64,000 nt of DNA, taken from Streptomyces sp. NBC_00236 (GTDB taxonomy: Bacteria; Actinomycetota; Actinomycetes; Streptomycetales; Streptomycetaceae). A program made the position numbers and the translations under genes. The first letter of the stretch is position 1. Every line of letters starts with the position of its first letter. The notes below the pieces were generated by a model that saw nothing but the letters and a program-made list of their open reading frames with translations, was not told the DNA's origin and did not search any database. Shown here piece by piece: positions 6,339-14,433 of the stretch. The stretch spans positions 5,890,001 to 5,954,000 of the forward strand of contig NZ_CP108100.1 of the NCBI RefSeq assembly GCF_036195045.1. Direction: 5' to 3'.

Positions 6339-6374
6339 AGAAGCCCCCTGCTGAAAAACCGGCCGGGGGCTTCT
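6339..6374 (+). terminator. Terminator of the truncated thiamine-binding gene
   Basis: A perfect 10-bp stem, AGAAGCCCCC (6339-6348) with 6365-6374, with loop including AAAAA. Confidence 0.8.
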
Positions 6375-6438
6375 CGCATGCCCACCTCATTCGGGATTCG
6401 GACCGAAGTTCGAGACGGGGAGCAGCGGAAAGTTCCTC

Positions 6439-6966
6439 ATGGGTAAGGTCGTGGCCGTGCCGAAGCCCCTCAGTCTCCCCTTCGATCCCATCGCCCGCGC
6501 CGACGAGCTCTGGCAGCAGCGCTGGGGCCCGGTGCCCTCCATGGGAGCGATCACCTCGATCATGCGGGCGCAGCAGATCCTGCTCGCCGAGGTCGACGCG
6601 GTCGTCAAACCGTACGGACTGACCTTCGCGCGGTACGAGGCGCTGGTGCTGCTCACCTTCTCCAAGGCCGGCGAGCTGCCGATGTCCAAGATCGGCGAGC
6701 GCCTGATGGTCCACCCGACCTCGGTCACGAACACCGTGGACCGGCTGGTGCGCTCCGGTCTCGTCGACAAGCGCCCCAACCCGAACGACGGCCGCGGAAC
6801 GCTCGCCTCCATCACCGACAAGGGCCGCGAGGTCGTCGAGTCCGCGACCCGGGACCTGGTCGCGATGGAGTTCGGACTCGGCGTGTACGACGCCGAGGAG
6901 TGCGCGGAGATCTTCGCCCTGCTGCGTCCGCTGCGCATCGCGGCCCAGGACTTCGAGGAGATGTAG
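6439..6966 (+). CDS. MarR-family transcriptional regulator
   Basis: Encodes 175 residues. The winged helix is at about 60-130, with MSKIGERLMVHPTSVTNTV as the recognition region and a wing DGRGTLASITDKGREVV. The start at ATG 6439 follows GGAAAG with 6-nt spacing; in-frame GTGs at 6451 and 6457 are alternatives. MarR proteins bind as dimers and are released by small ligands or oxidation. The gene is followed by a DUF3817 protein and the isobutyryl-CoA mutase gene, an order conserved in Streptomyces. Its target is not visible, though the palindrome at 7410-7431 is a candidate. Confidence 0.88.
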   Translation: MGKVVAVPKPLSLPFDPIARADELWQQRWGPVPSMGAITSIMRAQQILLAEVDAVVKPYGLTFARYEALVLLTFSKAGELPMSKIGERLMVHPTSVTNTVDRLVRSGLVDKRPNPNDGRGTLASITDKGREVVESATRDLVAMEFGLGVYDAEECAEIFALLRPLRIAAQDFEEM

Positions 6967-7021
6967 CAGGGGCCCCGGCCCGCTGCAAGATCGCCCCGGG
7001 CGGCCGGTTAGTCTCGATGGC

Positions 7022-7357
7022 ATGAAACGCAGTGTGCTGACCCGCTATCGGGTGATGGCTTACGTCACCGCCGTCATGTTGTTGATCCTCTGCGTCTGCA
7101 TGATCTTCAAATACGGCTTCGACAAGGGTGAGGGCCTGACCCTCGTCGTCTCCCAGGTCCACGGCGTGCTGTACATCATCTACCTGATCTTCGCCTTCGA
7201 CCTGGGCTCCAAGGCGAAGTGGCCGATGGGCAAGCTGGCCTGGGTGCTGCTCTCCGGCACGATCCCGACGGCCGCGTTCTTCGTCGAGCGCAAGGTCGTC
7301 CGCGAGGTCGAGCCGCTGCTCGCGGACGCGGCTCCCGCGGCCCCCGCGAACGCCTGA
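7022..7357 (+). CDS. DUF3817 integral membrane protein
   Basis: Encodes 111 residues with three predicted membrane segments (about 10-29, 42-64, 69-90) and a hydrophilic Ala-rich tail. It matches the compact actinobacterial DUF3817 family: the segment VSQVHGVLYIIYLIFAFDL with a conserved His is typical. The start ATG 7022 lies 55 bp after the marR stop, with no strong ribosome site. The family has no established function. A terminator at 7370-7398 separates it from the mutase gene. Confidence 0.85.
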   Translation: MKRSVLTRYRVMAYVTAVMLLILCVCMIFKYGFDKGEGLTLVVSQVHGVLYIIYLIFAFDLGSKAKWPMGKLAWVLLSGTIPTAAFFVERKVVREVEPLLADAAPAAPANA

Positions 7358-7369
7358 CCGTCCCACCCG

Positions 7370-7398
7370 AACCGCCCCGTGCGAAGCACCGGGCGGTT
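7370..7398 (+). terminator. Terminator between DUF3817 gene and icmA
   Basis: AACCGCCC (7370-7377) pairs with GGGCGGTT (7391-7398), loop of 13 nt, followed by TGTC. The last bases overlap the candidate -35 box TTGTCA (7398-7403) of the next gene. Confidence 0.65.
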
Positions 7399-7409
7399 TG
7401 TCATCGACA

Positions 7410-7431
7410 TTTACTAGGACGTCCTAGTAAA
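7410..7431. promoter_or_regulatory. 22-bp perfect palindrome, operator of icmA
   Basis: Positions 7410-7420 (TTTACTAGGAC) are exactly complementary to 7421-7431. The site ends 9 bp before the mutase start codon and covers the region where the -10 box would fall after TTGTCA at 7398-7403, so a bound dimer would block transcription. Perfect symmetry of this length is typical of TetR or MarR sites; both kinds of gene flank icmA. Confidence 0.7.
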
Positions 7432-7440
7432 TTGATGTGT

Positions 7441-9141
7441 ATGGACGCTGACGCGATCGAGGAAGGCCGCCAACGCTGGCAGGCCCGTTACGACAAGGCC
7501 CGCAAGCGTGACGCGGACTTCACCACGCTCTCCGGTGATCCGGTCGACCCGGTGTACGGCCCCCGCCCCGGGGACGCGTACGAGGGCTTCGAGCGGATCG
7601 GCTGGCCCGGCGAGTACCCGTTCACCCGGGGCCTGCACCCGACGGGCTACCGCGGCCGCACCTGGACCATCCGCCAGTTCGCCGGCTTCGGCAACGCCGA
7701 GCAGACCAACGAGCGCTACAAGATGATCCTCGCCGCGGGCGGCGGCGGACTGAGCGTCGCCTTCGACATGCCGACGCTCATGGGTCGTGACTCGGACGAC
7801 CCGCGCGCGCTCGGCGAGGTCGGGCACTGCGGGGTGGCCATCGACTCCGCCGCCGACATGGAGGTCCTCTTCAAGGACATCCCGCTCGGCGACGTCACGA
7901 CGTCGATGACGATCAGCGGCCCCGCCGTGCCCGTCTTCTGCATGTACCTGGTCGCCGCCGAGCGCCAGGGCATCGACCCGGCCGTACTCAACGGCACGCT
8001 CCAGACGGACATCTTCAAGGAGTACATCGCGCAGAAGGAGTGGCTCTTCCAGCCCGAGCCCCATCTGCGCCTCATCGGCGACCTGATGGAGCACTGCGCC
8101 CGCGACATCCCCGCCTACAAGCCGCTCTCCGTCTCCGGCTACCACATCCGCGAGGCCGGGGCCACGGCCGCTCAGGAGCTCGCCTACACCCTCGCCGACG
8201 GCTTCGGTTACGTGGAGCTGGGCCTGTCCCGCGGCCTCGACGTCGACACCTTCGCCCCCGGACTCTCCTTCTTCTTCGACGCGCACCTCGACTTCTTCGA
8301 GGAGATCGCCAAGTTCCGCGCCGCCCGCCGCATCTGGGCCCGCTGGATGAAGGAGACGTACGGCGCGAAGACCGACAAGGCGCAGTGGCTCCGCTTCCAC
8401 ACCCAGACGGCCGGCGTCTCGCTCACCGCCCAGCAGCCGTACAACAACGTCGTACGGACCGCGGTCGAGGCCCTGTCCGCCGTCCTCGGCGGCACCAACT
8501 CCCTGCACACCAACGCCCTCGACGAGACCCTCGCGCTCCCCTCCGAGCAGGCCGCCGAGATCGCGCTGCGCACCCAGCAGGTGCTGATGGAGGAGACCGG
8601 CGTCGCCAACGTGGCCGACCCGCTGGGCGGTTCCTGGTACGTGGAACAGCTCACCGACCGGATCGAGGCGGAAGCCGAGAAGATCTTCGACCAGATCCGG
8701 GAACGCGGCACCCGCGCCCACCCCGACGGGCAGCACCCCATCGGCCCGATGACCTCCGGCATCCTGCGCGGCATCGAGGACGGCTGGTTCACCGGCGAGA
8801 TCGCCGAGTCCGCCTTCCAGTACCAGCAGTCCCTGGAGAAGGGCGACAAGCGCGTCGTCGGCGTCAACGTCGCCCACGGCTCGGTCACCGGCGACCTGGA
8901 GATCCTCCGGGTCAGCCACGAGGTCGAACGCGAACAGGTCCGCGAGCTCGCCGGCCGCAAGGAGGGCCGCGACGACGCCCGGGTGACCAAGGCGCTGGAC
9001 GCGATGCTGGCCGCCGCCCGCGACGGCTCCAACATGATCGCGCCGATGCTCGACGCGGTCCGCGCGGAGGCGACGCTGGGCGAGATCTGCGGGGTGCTGC
9101 GAGAGGAGTGGGGCACGTACACGGAGCCGCCGGGCTTCTGA
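7441..9141 (+). CDS. icmA: Isobutyryl-CoA mutase large (substrate-binding) subunit
   Basis: A 566-residue TIM-barrel mutase that uses coenzyme B12 with a separate small subunit to interconvert isobutyryl-CoA and n-butyryl-CoA, linking valine breakdown and butyrate to polyketide precursors. The residues that separate this enzyme from methylmalonyl-CoA mutase are visible: Phe80 in IRQFAGF (Tyr in methylmalonyl-CoA mutase) and Gln198 in KEYIAQKEW (Arg there). Length equals known IcmA proteins and there is no C-terminal B12 domain. Start 7441 gives that numbering; ATG at 7435 is possible. No Shine-Dalgarno is present and the promoter lies immediately upstream, so a leaderless mRNA is likely. The IcmB subunit is not in the window. 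Confidence 0.93.
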   Translation: MDADAIEEGRQRWQARYDKARKRDADFTTLSGDPVDPVYGPRPGDAYEGFERIGWPGEYPFTRGLHPTGYRGRTWTIRQFAGFGNAEQTNERYKMILAAGGGGLSVAFDMPTLMGRDSDDPRALGEVGHCGVAIDSAADMEVLFKDIPLGDVTTSMTISGPAVPVFCMYLVAAERQGIDPAVLNGTLQTDIFKEYIAQKEWLFQPEPHLRLIGDLMEHCARDIPAYKPLSVSGYHIREAGATAAQELAYTLADGFGYVELGLSRGLDVDTFAPGLSFFFDAHLDFFEEIAKFRAARRIWARWMKETYGAKTDKAQWLRFHTQTAGVSLTAQQPYNNVVRTAVEALSAVLGGTNSLHTNALDETLALPSEQAAEIALRTQQVLMEETGVANVADPLGGSWYVEQLTDRIEAEAEKIFDQIRERGTRAHPDGQHPIGPMTSGILRGIEDGWFTGEIAESAFQYQQSLEKGDKRVVGVNVAHGSVTGDLEILRVSHEVEREQVRELAGRKEGRDDARVTKALDAMLAAARDGSNMIAPMLDAVRAEATLGEICGVLREEWGTYTEPPGF

Positions 9142-9151
9142 CAGCCCCGCA

Positions 9152-9175
9152 GGCCGCGGCTAACCCGCCGCGGCC
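9152..9175. terminator. Bidirectional terminator
   Basis: GGCCGCGG (9152-9159) with CCGCGGCC (9168-9175), loop 8 nt, between the convergent icmA and TetR genes and overlapping the TetR stop. Confidence 0.6.
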
Positions 9176-9789
9176 GCGCCCAGCCCCGCGAGCAGCAGCA
9201 GCGTGAAGCGCCGGGCCCAGTCCTCGTCGACGGGCTCGGCGCTCACCAGTGCCCGGTGGACCACCGCACCGGCGATCACGTCGAAGATCAGGTCGGCGGT
9301 CAGCGCTGCCGTGGCCTCGTCCTGCTCGACAGGCAGTTCGCCGCGCTCCTGCGCCCGTTGCCGGCCCTGGAGGACGAGGCGCTTCTGCCGGTTCACGATC
9401 GAGTCGCGGATCCGGGTCCGCAGCGCCTCGTCGCGCGTCGACTCCGCGACCACCGCCATCAGCGCGGTCTGGGTCTCCGGCCGCTCCAGCAGCGCGGCGA
9501 ACTGCAGCACCACCGCCTGCACATCGGCGGACAGACTGCCCAGGTCCGGCAGCTCCAGCTCGTCGAAGAGCACCGCGACGGCGTCCACGACCAGCTCGTT
9601 CTTGCCCGCCCAGCGCCGGTACAGAGTCGTCTTGGCGACCCCCGCGCGCGTCGCCACATCGCCCATCGTCAGCTTCGACCAGCCGAGGTCGACCAGCGAG
9701 GCTCTGGTGGCTTCGAGGATCGCCTCGTCGGCCGCGGCACTGCGCGGGCGTCCCGTTCGTGAGGGTTTGGGGTGGCTGCGGCTCAGCAT
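9160..9789 (-). CDS. TetR-family transcriptional regulator
   Basis: Encodes 209 residues from ATG 9789. The N-terminal helix-turn-helix (about 20-65) includes LTMGDVATRAGVAKTTLYRRW, the classical TetR recognition element, followed by an all-helical ligand domain ending in a Leu/Ala-rich tail. The frame extends upstream to 9858, but that part is Arg/Gly-rich and non-conserved, so the inner ATG is preferred; the ribosome site is weak. The 23-bp palindrome at 9885-9907, between this gene and the divergent thioredoxin-like gene, is its probable operator. The ligand is unknown. Confidence 0.88.
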   Translation of the reverse strand: MLSRSHPKPSRTGRPRSAAADEAILEATRASLVDLGWSKLTMGDVATRAGVAKTTLYRRWAGKNELVVDAVAVLFDELELPDLGSLSADVQAVVLQFAALLERPETQTALMAVVAESTRDEALRTRIRDSIVNRQKRLVLQGRQRAQERGELPVEQDEATAALTADLIFDVIAGAVVHRALVSAEPVDEDWARRFTLLLLAGLGAAAAG

Positions 9790-9884
9790 CCCGCGACCAT
9801 ACCCGCCAGTAGCTAGATCCGGCCGACCCCGTGCCCCGTGAGACAGATCACCGAACACTCTTGTGCATCGAGGGTGGGGGCCAG

Positions 9885-9907
9885 TTACGCTACGGGTCGT
9901 AGCGTAA
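9885..9907. promoter_or_regulatory. 23-bp palindromic operator between TetR and thioredoxin/TPR genes
   Basis: TTACGCTAC (9885-9893), spacer GGGTC, GTAGCGTAA (9899-9907): perfect 9-bp arms. It lies about 96 bp upstream of the TetR start and 200 bp upstream of the divergent gene, where both promoters would be expected. The rest of 9790-10106 has no gene; a small hairpin ACGACGG (9910-9916) with 9922-9928 follows. Confidence 0.7.
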
Positions 9908-10106
9908 GAACGACGGTCCTGCCGTCGTGGCGCTGTGAACGAGCTACAGCCACAGGCGCCGGGTGGGGACCGGGTGCCGAACCGGGCCTTTCAGGGGTCC
10001 TCGGACCGTGTCTGTCCGTGCACCTCGCACACCGGCGGGGGCAGCGGGCGGACGCGGTTCCCGTATCGCTTTCCGGAACGGTGTGCCGAGGGGGGAGGAT
10101 GTACTC

Positions 10107-11081
10107 ATGCAGCCTAGGAACATGTCCATGAGCGGCGTCGTCGACCTCGCCGCGGTGAAGGCGGCCGGTGAGGCCAAGGTGAAGGCGGAGCAGGCCCGTG
10201 CCGAGTCCGCCCGGCAGGGTGGCCCCGCAGCCGTGCCCCCGTCCTCCCTCGTGATCGATGTCGATGAGGCGGGCTTCGAGAGCGACGTCCTCCAGCGCTC
10301 CGCCGAGGTCCCGGTCGTCATCGACTTCTGGGCCGAGTGGTGCGAGCCGTGCAAGCAGCTGGGCCCGCTCCTGGAGCGCCTGGCCCACGAGTACAACGGC
10401 CGGTTCGTCCTGGCCAAGGTCGATGTCGACGCCAACCAGATGCTGATGCAGCAGTTCGGGATCCAGGGCATCCCGGCGGTCTTCGCCGTCGTCGCCGGAC
10501 AGGCGCTGCCCCTCTTCCAGGGCGCGGCCCCCGAGTCCCAGATCCGGGAGACCCTGGACCAGCTGATCCAGGTCGGCGAGGAGCGGTTCGGCCTCACCGG
10601 CATCGCGGTCGACCGGGACGCCGCGGGCCCGGAGGCGGCGCAGGCTCCCGAGGCGCCCGCAGGACCGTACGACGCGCTGCTGGAGGCGGCCGCGCAGGCG
10701 CTGGACGCCAATGACTTCGCCGGCGCCGTCCAGGCGTACAAGAACGTCCTGTCCGATGACCCTGCCAACAGTGAGGCCAAGTTGGGCCTCGCGCAGGCGG
10801 AACTCCTCGGCCGGGTCCAGAAGATGGACCCGAACCAGGTCCGCAAGGACGCCGCCGAGAACCCGGGGGACGCGGACGCGCAGATCGCGGCGGCCGACCT
10901 CGATCTGGTCGGCGGTCATGTCGAGGACGCGTTCGGGCGTCTCGTCGAGACGGTCCGCCGCAATTTCGGTGACGACCGGGACCGGGTGCGGGTCCGTCTC
11001 CTGGAGCTCTTCGAGGTGATCGGCCCCGACGATCCGCGCGTCGGTGCCGCGCGCACCGCGCTCGCGCGCGTCTTGTTCTGA
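10107..11081 (+). CDS. Thioredoxin-domain / TPR protein, YbbN (CnoX)-like
   Basis: Encodes 324 residues. ATG 10107 is chosen for the GGGAGG 9 nt upstream. A thioredoxin fold (about 48-155) carries FWAEWCEPCKQ with Cys79 and Cys82 and the cis-Pro loop GIQGIPAVF; the middle CXXC residues are Glu-Pro rather than the usual Gly-Pro. From about 178 to the end it is helical with TPR-like repeats (ANDFAGAVQAYKNVLSDDPAN). This is the architecture of YbbN/CnoX proteins, which act as chaperone-linked redox proteins; the retained CXXC suggests it is redox active. Its product is cytoplasmic. Divergent TetR gene and shared operator suggest regulation. Confidence 0.88.
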   Translation: MQPRNMSMSGVVDLAAVKAAGEAKVKAEQARAESARQGGPAAVPPSSLVIDVDEAGFESDVLQRSAEVPVVIDFWAEWCEPCKQLGPLLERLAHEYNGRFVLAKVDVDANQMLMQQFGIQGIPAVFAVVAGQALPLFQGAAPESQIRETLDQLIQVGEERFGLTGIAVDRDAAGPEAAQAPEAPAGPYDALLEAAAQALDANDFAGAVQAYKNVLSDDPANSEAKLGLAQAELLGRVQKMDPNQVRKDAAENPGDADAQIAAADLDLVGGHVEDAFGRLVETVRRNFGDDRDRVRVRLLELFEVIGPDDPRVGAARTALARVLF

Positions 11082-11090
11082 TCTGACAAC

Positions 11091-11126
11091 ACGGCCGTGG
11101 CCCCCGGTGGGGGTCACGGCCGTTTT
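11091..11126 (+). terminator. Strong terminator
   Basis: Arms 11091-11105 and 11109-11123 pair over 15 bp with one mismatch, with TTTT overlapping the stem end. Confidence 0.85.
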
Positions 11127-11680
11127 CGCGTTCCGGCGATAAGAGAGCCCTCCGCTTTACCAAATCTTGATAAAAGCACGTCCTGTTACTCGCAGTAAAT
11201 CGATCTTTGTGGTCTGTCCGACTTCGCTCACCAATGGTTGCTTTCGTCGCCCAGGTCGGGGCAACCCTGTGTGGCCGCTCGGTGCCGCCCGGTCGTGGGT
11301 CGGTTATCGGGCCGTTACTAGTGAGTAACGAACCCCCTTGTGTCACGGCCGCGAATGGACCACGATCGGCCACGCTCGGTCCAATAACGCCAGTCCGGCT
11401 GCCAGTCGGTGCGGCGGCTCTGTTGGGTCCCCACCGAGTGGATCGGCGGCAGTGGCGCCGATTCCGGACAGGGGGGTTCCTGCTGACCGGCAGGGCCTGT
11501 CCGAAACAGGTTGCGCGAACGCGTGGCCAGTGGTTGTCGCTCGGGGGTGATCGCCAGTGATTCGGGCGCGGTTCAAGCCCCGTCCGCAGGCGCTCTCCTT
11601 CCCGAGGACGTAGCACTTCTCCCATCCCAGGTCGGGCAGGATGCCAGGCCGGAGATGTACGTCCGAGAAGGAGGAAAAGT
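11127..11680 (+). promoter_or_regulatory. Long non-coding leader with two related palindromes (554 bp)
   Basis: No convincing gene. Two similar palindromes stand 129 bp apart: GTTACT-CGC-AGTAAA (11185-11199) and CGTTACT-AGTG-AGTAACG (11313-11330, perfect 7-bp arms). Several small G/C repeats follow (for example CCTGT-CCGAA-ACAGG near 11498). The interval precedes the three-gene envelope cassette starting at 11681 and probably contains its promoter and regulator sites; the palindrome class suggests a TetR or GntR-type repressor. Confidence 0.5.
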
Positions 11681-12328
11681 ATGAGTTCCCAGGTTCGCGG
11701 TGGCACGAGATGGAAGCGTTTCGCTGTCGTCATGGTGCCGAGCGTCATAGCCACCGCCGCGGTGGGTGTCGGTCTGGCACAGGGCGCGCTCGCCGCGTCG
11801 TTCAGCGTGTCCGGCCAGGAGTTCAAGGTCAGCGCGGATGAGCTGGTCGGCCAGAACTTCGTCCAGTACGGCAGTGTCGCGACGGGCAAGGACCTCAAGG
11901 GCAAGGACCAGGCGGCTCCCGTCGCAGTGTCCGGGTTCAGCGAGGCGACCATCACGAACATGTGCCAGTCGGTCGTCACGCCCGACCTGCCGTTCGGCCT
12001 CGGCAGCATCACGCTGCAGCTGAACGCCGGCACTGGCAAGGACAAGGTCTACGCCAAGGACCTGTACCTCGACGTGTCGCAGCTCGAAGCGGACGCCGAG
12101 TTCAAGAACATCGACATCGGTGTGGCTGCCGGTTCGCTGAAGAAGGACCGGCCCGGGAGCATCGGCATCCAGCCCGGCACCCAGGCCAACCCGTACGGGT
12201 TCTCGCAGCGTGCCGACGAGGCCAAGCTGTCGGACGTCCGCCAGCAGGCGTGGGCCACCACGGCAGGAACGTTCAAGCTTCCCGACCTGTCGCTGAAGCT
12301 CCACAAGGGCGTCAAGGAGTGCTACTAA
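11681..12328 (+). CDS. DUF6230 secreted/membrane-anchored protein
   Basis: Encodes 215 residues from ATG 11681 behind an excellent AAGGAGGA ribosome site. A basic N-terminus (RGGTRWKRF) is followed by one hydrophobic segment (about 15-38) ending in ALAA, a signal peptide or anchor. The rest is beta-rich, with FSVSGQEFKVSADELVGQNF and YAKDLYLDVSQLEADAEF. It matches the Streptomyces DUF6230 family, sometimes misnamed cholesterol esterase; no catalytic triad is visible. It is always seen by me next to a DUF6114 gene, as here. Function unknown; a surface lipid- or envelope-associated role is a guess. Confidence 0.8.
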   Translation: MSSQVRGGTRWKRFAVVMVPSVIATAAVGVGLAQGALAASFSVSGQEFKVSADELVGQNFVQYGSVATGKDLKGKDQAAPVAVSGFSEATITNMCQSVVTPDLPFGLGSITLQLNAGTGKDKVYAKDLYLDVSQLEADAEFKNIDIGVAAGSLKKDRPGSIGIQPGTQANPYGFSQRADEAKLSDVRQQAWATTAGTFKLPDLSLKLHKGVKECY

Positions 12329-12338
12329 GCACTCGCCC

Positions 12339-12378
12339 GGGTGGCCGGGGTGCGCGTCGCAGCGGACCCCGGCCACCC
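12339..12378 (+). terminator. Hairpin between DUF6230 and DUF6114 genes
   Basis: A perfect 13-bp stem, GGGTGGCCGGGGT (12339-12351) with 12366-12378, loop 14 nt, followed by CACCCTTCTCTTTCT. It probably terminates or attenuates transcription so that the first gene is made in excess. Confidence 0.65.
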
Positions 12379-12425
12379 ACCCTTCTCTTTCTCACAGCAG
12401 TACCGGTTCCAGGGAGCTGTTTTCC

Positions 12426-13043
12426 ATGAGCCCCGAATCCCAAGGGCAGAACGAGCACTACCTCAGCGTCGTCCGGCGGGACTTCCGCACCTGGCGGGGT
12501 AACCGGCCGTTCTGGGCGGGCCTGTTCACCATGCTGGGCGGTGTACCCATCGCGTACTTCCCGTACGCGAACATGCACCTCGGCAACATGACACTGGCCA
12601 TGTCCACCACCGCGGGCGCCGGGTCGCTCATCATCGGAGTCCTGCTCGTCACGCTGGGCCTGACGATGTGGTTCCACAGCATCGTCCGCGTGTTCGCCGG
12701 AGTCGCGGCGATCCTGCTGGCACTGATCTCCATACCCGTCGCCAACATCGGCGGCTTCCTCATCGGCTTCCTGTTCGCCCTGCTCGGTGGCGCGCTCTCC
12801 GTGTCCTGGGTTCCGGGCGAGCCGAAGACGGACGAAGCCGAACCGGCCCAGGGCCTCCTCGGCGAGGCCGAGGAGCCGGAGCTGCTCGGTGCGGAAGCGC
12901 CGGACGCCTTCTCGTTCGCGAAGGACACGCACGCCCCGGCCCACCCCGAGGGCGCACTCCACGGGATGGGTGTCCCGGAGCAGCAGCCGGCTCAGTACGA
13001 CACGACAGTCGAGGTCGACGGCGGGAGGCATCGTGCGGGGTGA
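12426..13043 (+). CDS. DUF6114 multipass membrane protein
   Basis: Encodes 205 residues; ATG 12426 has GGGAG 10 nt upstream. About four hydrophobic segments lie between residues 27 and 125 (WAGLFTMLGGVPIAYF, TAGAGSLIIGVLLVTLGL, FAGVAAILLALI, GGFLIGFLFALLGGALSVSW), then a long acidic, Pro/Ala-rich cytoplasmic tail. This is the DUF6114 family. It follows the DUF6230 gene and overlaps the next gene by 11 nt. No function is established; the three products could form one envelope complex. Confidence 0.8.
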   Translation: MSPESQGQNEHYLSVVRRDFRTWRGNRPFWAGLFTMLGGVPIAYFPYANMHLGNMTLAMSTTAGAGSLIIGVLLVTLGLTMWFHSIVRVFAGVAAILLALISIPVANIGGFLIGFLFALLGGALSVSWVPGEPKTDEAEPAQGLLGEAEEPELLGAEAPDAFSFAKDTHAPAHPEGALHGMGVPEQQPAQYDTTVEVDGGRHRAG

Positions 13044-14337
13044 CGACAGGCAGGTGAACGCCCTGGGCGAGGGCGGGCTCGACGAGCGAAGAGGGCCGCG
13101 TCACGCCGCCCCCAGGAAGTCGCTGCTGACGAAGCTGCACATGCCCTCCGGCAAGAAGGCGTTCGCGCTCGCCGCGATGCCGACGGCCGTCTTCGTCGGG
13201 ATGGGGCTCACCCCCAAGCTCGCGATGGCCGACGACAGCACGGACATCCCGTTCGCCCCCGGCCCCTGTGTGACCCGCTCCGACGAGCCGAGCGAGTCGG
13301 CGGAGCCGTCGCCCTCGGCGTCGAAGACGCCGTCCCCGTCGGCCTCCGAGAGCAGCAAGCCCGCTCCGGAGACGAGCGACGGGGCGACCCCGGAGCCCAC
13401 GGCCACCCCGTCGGCGTCGGCGAGCGCCACGGACGACGCGACGGCGGGCACGGCCAAGACGAGCGCCGACGCCCCGGCCGCGACGGCGAGTCCGAGCCCC
13501 ACCCCCACGAAGTCGACGAACCCGCTCGACCCGCTGGGTGTCGGCGACGCGCTCAAGGACCTCTTCGACGGACCGGACAAGGAGACGGCGAGCCCGTCCC
13601 CGAGCGCCACCACGGCGACCCCGGAGCCCTCGAAGTCCGCCACCGCGGAGCCCACCGAGAAGGACGCCGACAAGCCCGTCGAGAAGGCTACGGACGCGGC
13701 GAAGGACACGGTCGACAAGACCGCCGACGCCATCCGTGACGCGGCGGACAAGGCCGGCAAGCCGGTCGAGGAGCTCGAAGAGGACGTCAAGGGTCTCGAC
13801 CCGAAGGCGGACGAGGACATACCGGACGGCGCCAAGCCCTCCTTCCCGTGTCCGACCGCCGACCCCGAGGCCCTGGCCGCGGCCGATCTGGAGCAGGGCA
13901 TCCCCCGCCTCCCGAACGATCCGTGGGTTCTGGAGAGCTCGCTGCTGACGCTGGCCGGGCTCGACTACAAGGGCATCGTCGAGGTGGAGAAGGGCGACGG
14001 CAGCACGAAGAAGGTGCTGAAGTTCACCGCCTCCTCCATCGACATCAAGGACCTCCACCAGCTGACCGTCGGCCCGATGCCGGGCGTGACGGGCCACGTG
14101 AAGGCGCGGAAGGGCTCCACGTCCACCATCCGCGACGGCGAGGTGACGATGTACACGGACGAGCTGAAGGGCAATCTCTTCGGCCTCATCCCGATCACCT
14201 TCAGCCCGGAGACCCCTCCGCCGCTGAACGTGCCGTTCGCGTTCTTCACCAACGTGAAGCTGAAGCAGGCGGGCCAGTTCGGCGGGACGCTGACGGTGCC
14301 GGGGCTGCAGAACTACTTCACCGAGGACGGCACCTGA
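13033..14337 (+). CDS. Secreted Pro/Ser/Thr-rich protein of the DUF6230/DUF6114 cassette
   Basis: Encodes 434 residues. GTG 13033 is preferred for the GGGAGG 6 nt upstream and its overlap with the previous gene. Residues about 38-66 resemble a signal sequence (KKAFALAAMPTAVFVGMGL, then LAMADD). A low-complexity Ser/Pro/Thr/Ala stretch (about 82-180) suggests a wall-spanning, perhaps O-glycosylated linker, then a charged helical segment of Asp/Lys repeats (about 210-262). The last 150 residues are beta-rich (FTASSIDIKDLHQLTVG, FFTNVKLKQAGQFGGTLTV) and recall the DUF6230 partner. Function unknown. A strong bidirectional terminator follows. Confidence 0.7.
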   Translation: MRGDDRQVNALGEGGLDERRGPRHAAPRKSLLTKLHMPSGKKAFALAAMPTAVFVGMGLTPKLAMADDSTDIPFAPGPCVTRSDEPSESAEPSPSASKTPSPSASESSKPAPETSDGATPEPTATPSASASATDDATAGTAKTSADAPAATASPSPTPTKSTNPLDPLGVGDALKDLFDGPDKETASPSPSATTATPEPSKSATAEPTEKDADKPVEKATDAAKDTVDKTADAIRDAADKAGKPVEELEEDVKGLDPKADEDIPDGAKPSFPCPTADPEALAAADLEQGIPRLPNDPWVLESSLLTLAGLDYKGIVEVEKGDGSTKKVLKFTASSIDIKDLHQLTVGPMPGVTGHVKARKGSTSTIRDGEVTMYTDELKGNLFGLIPITFSPETPPPLNVPFAFFTNVKLKQAGQFGGTLTVPGLQNYFTEDGT

Positions 14338-14372
14338 CGCGCCCCCTGACCCATTCGGGAGCCGCACAACGG

Positions 14373-14412
14373 CTGTGGGCCGCGCCCCCCTTCGAGGGGG
14401 TGCGGCCCACAG
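14373..14412. terminator. Bidirectional terminator
   Basis: A 17-bp nearly perfect stem (14373-14389 with 14396-14412) with a tight loop around TTCG, between the convergent cassette and pyk gene. Confidence 0.9.
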
Positions 14413-14433
14413 TCATGTGCCGGGCGGGTGCCG

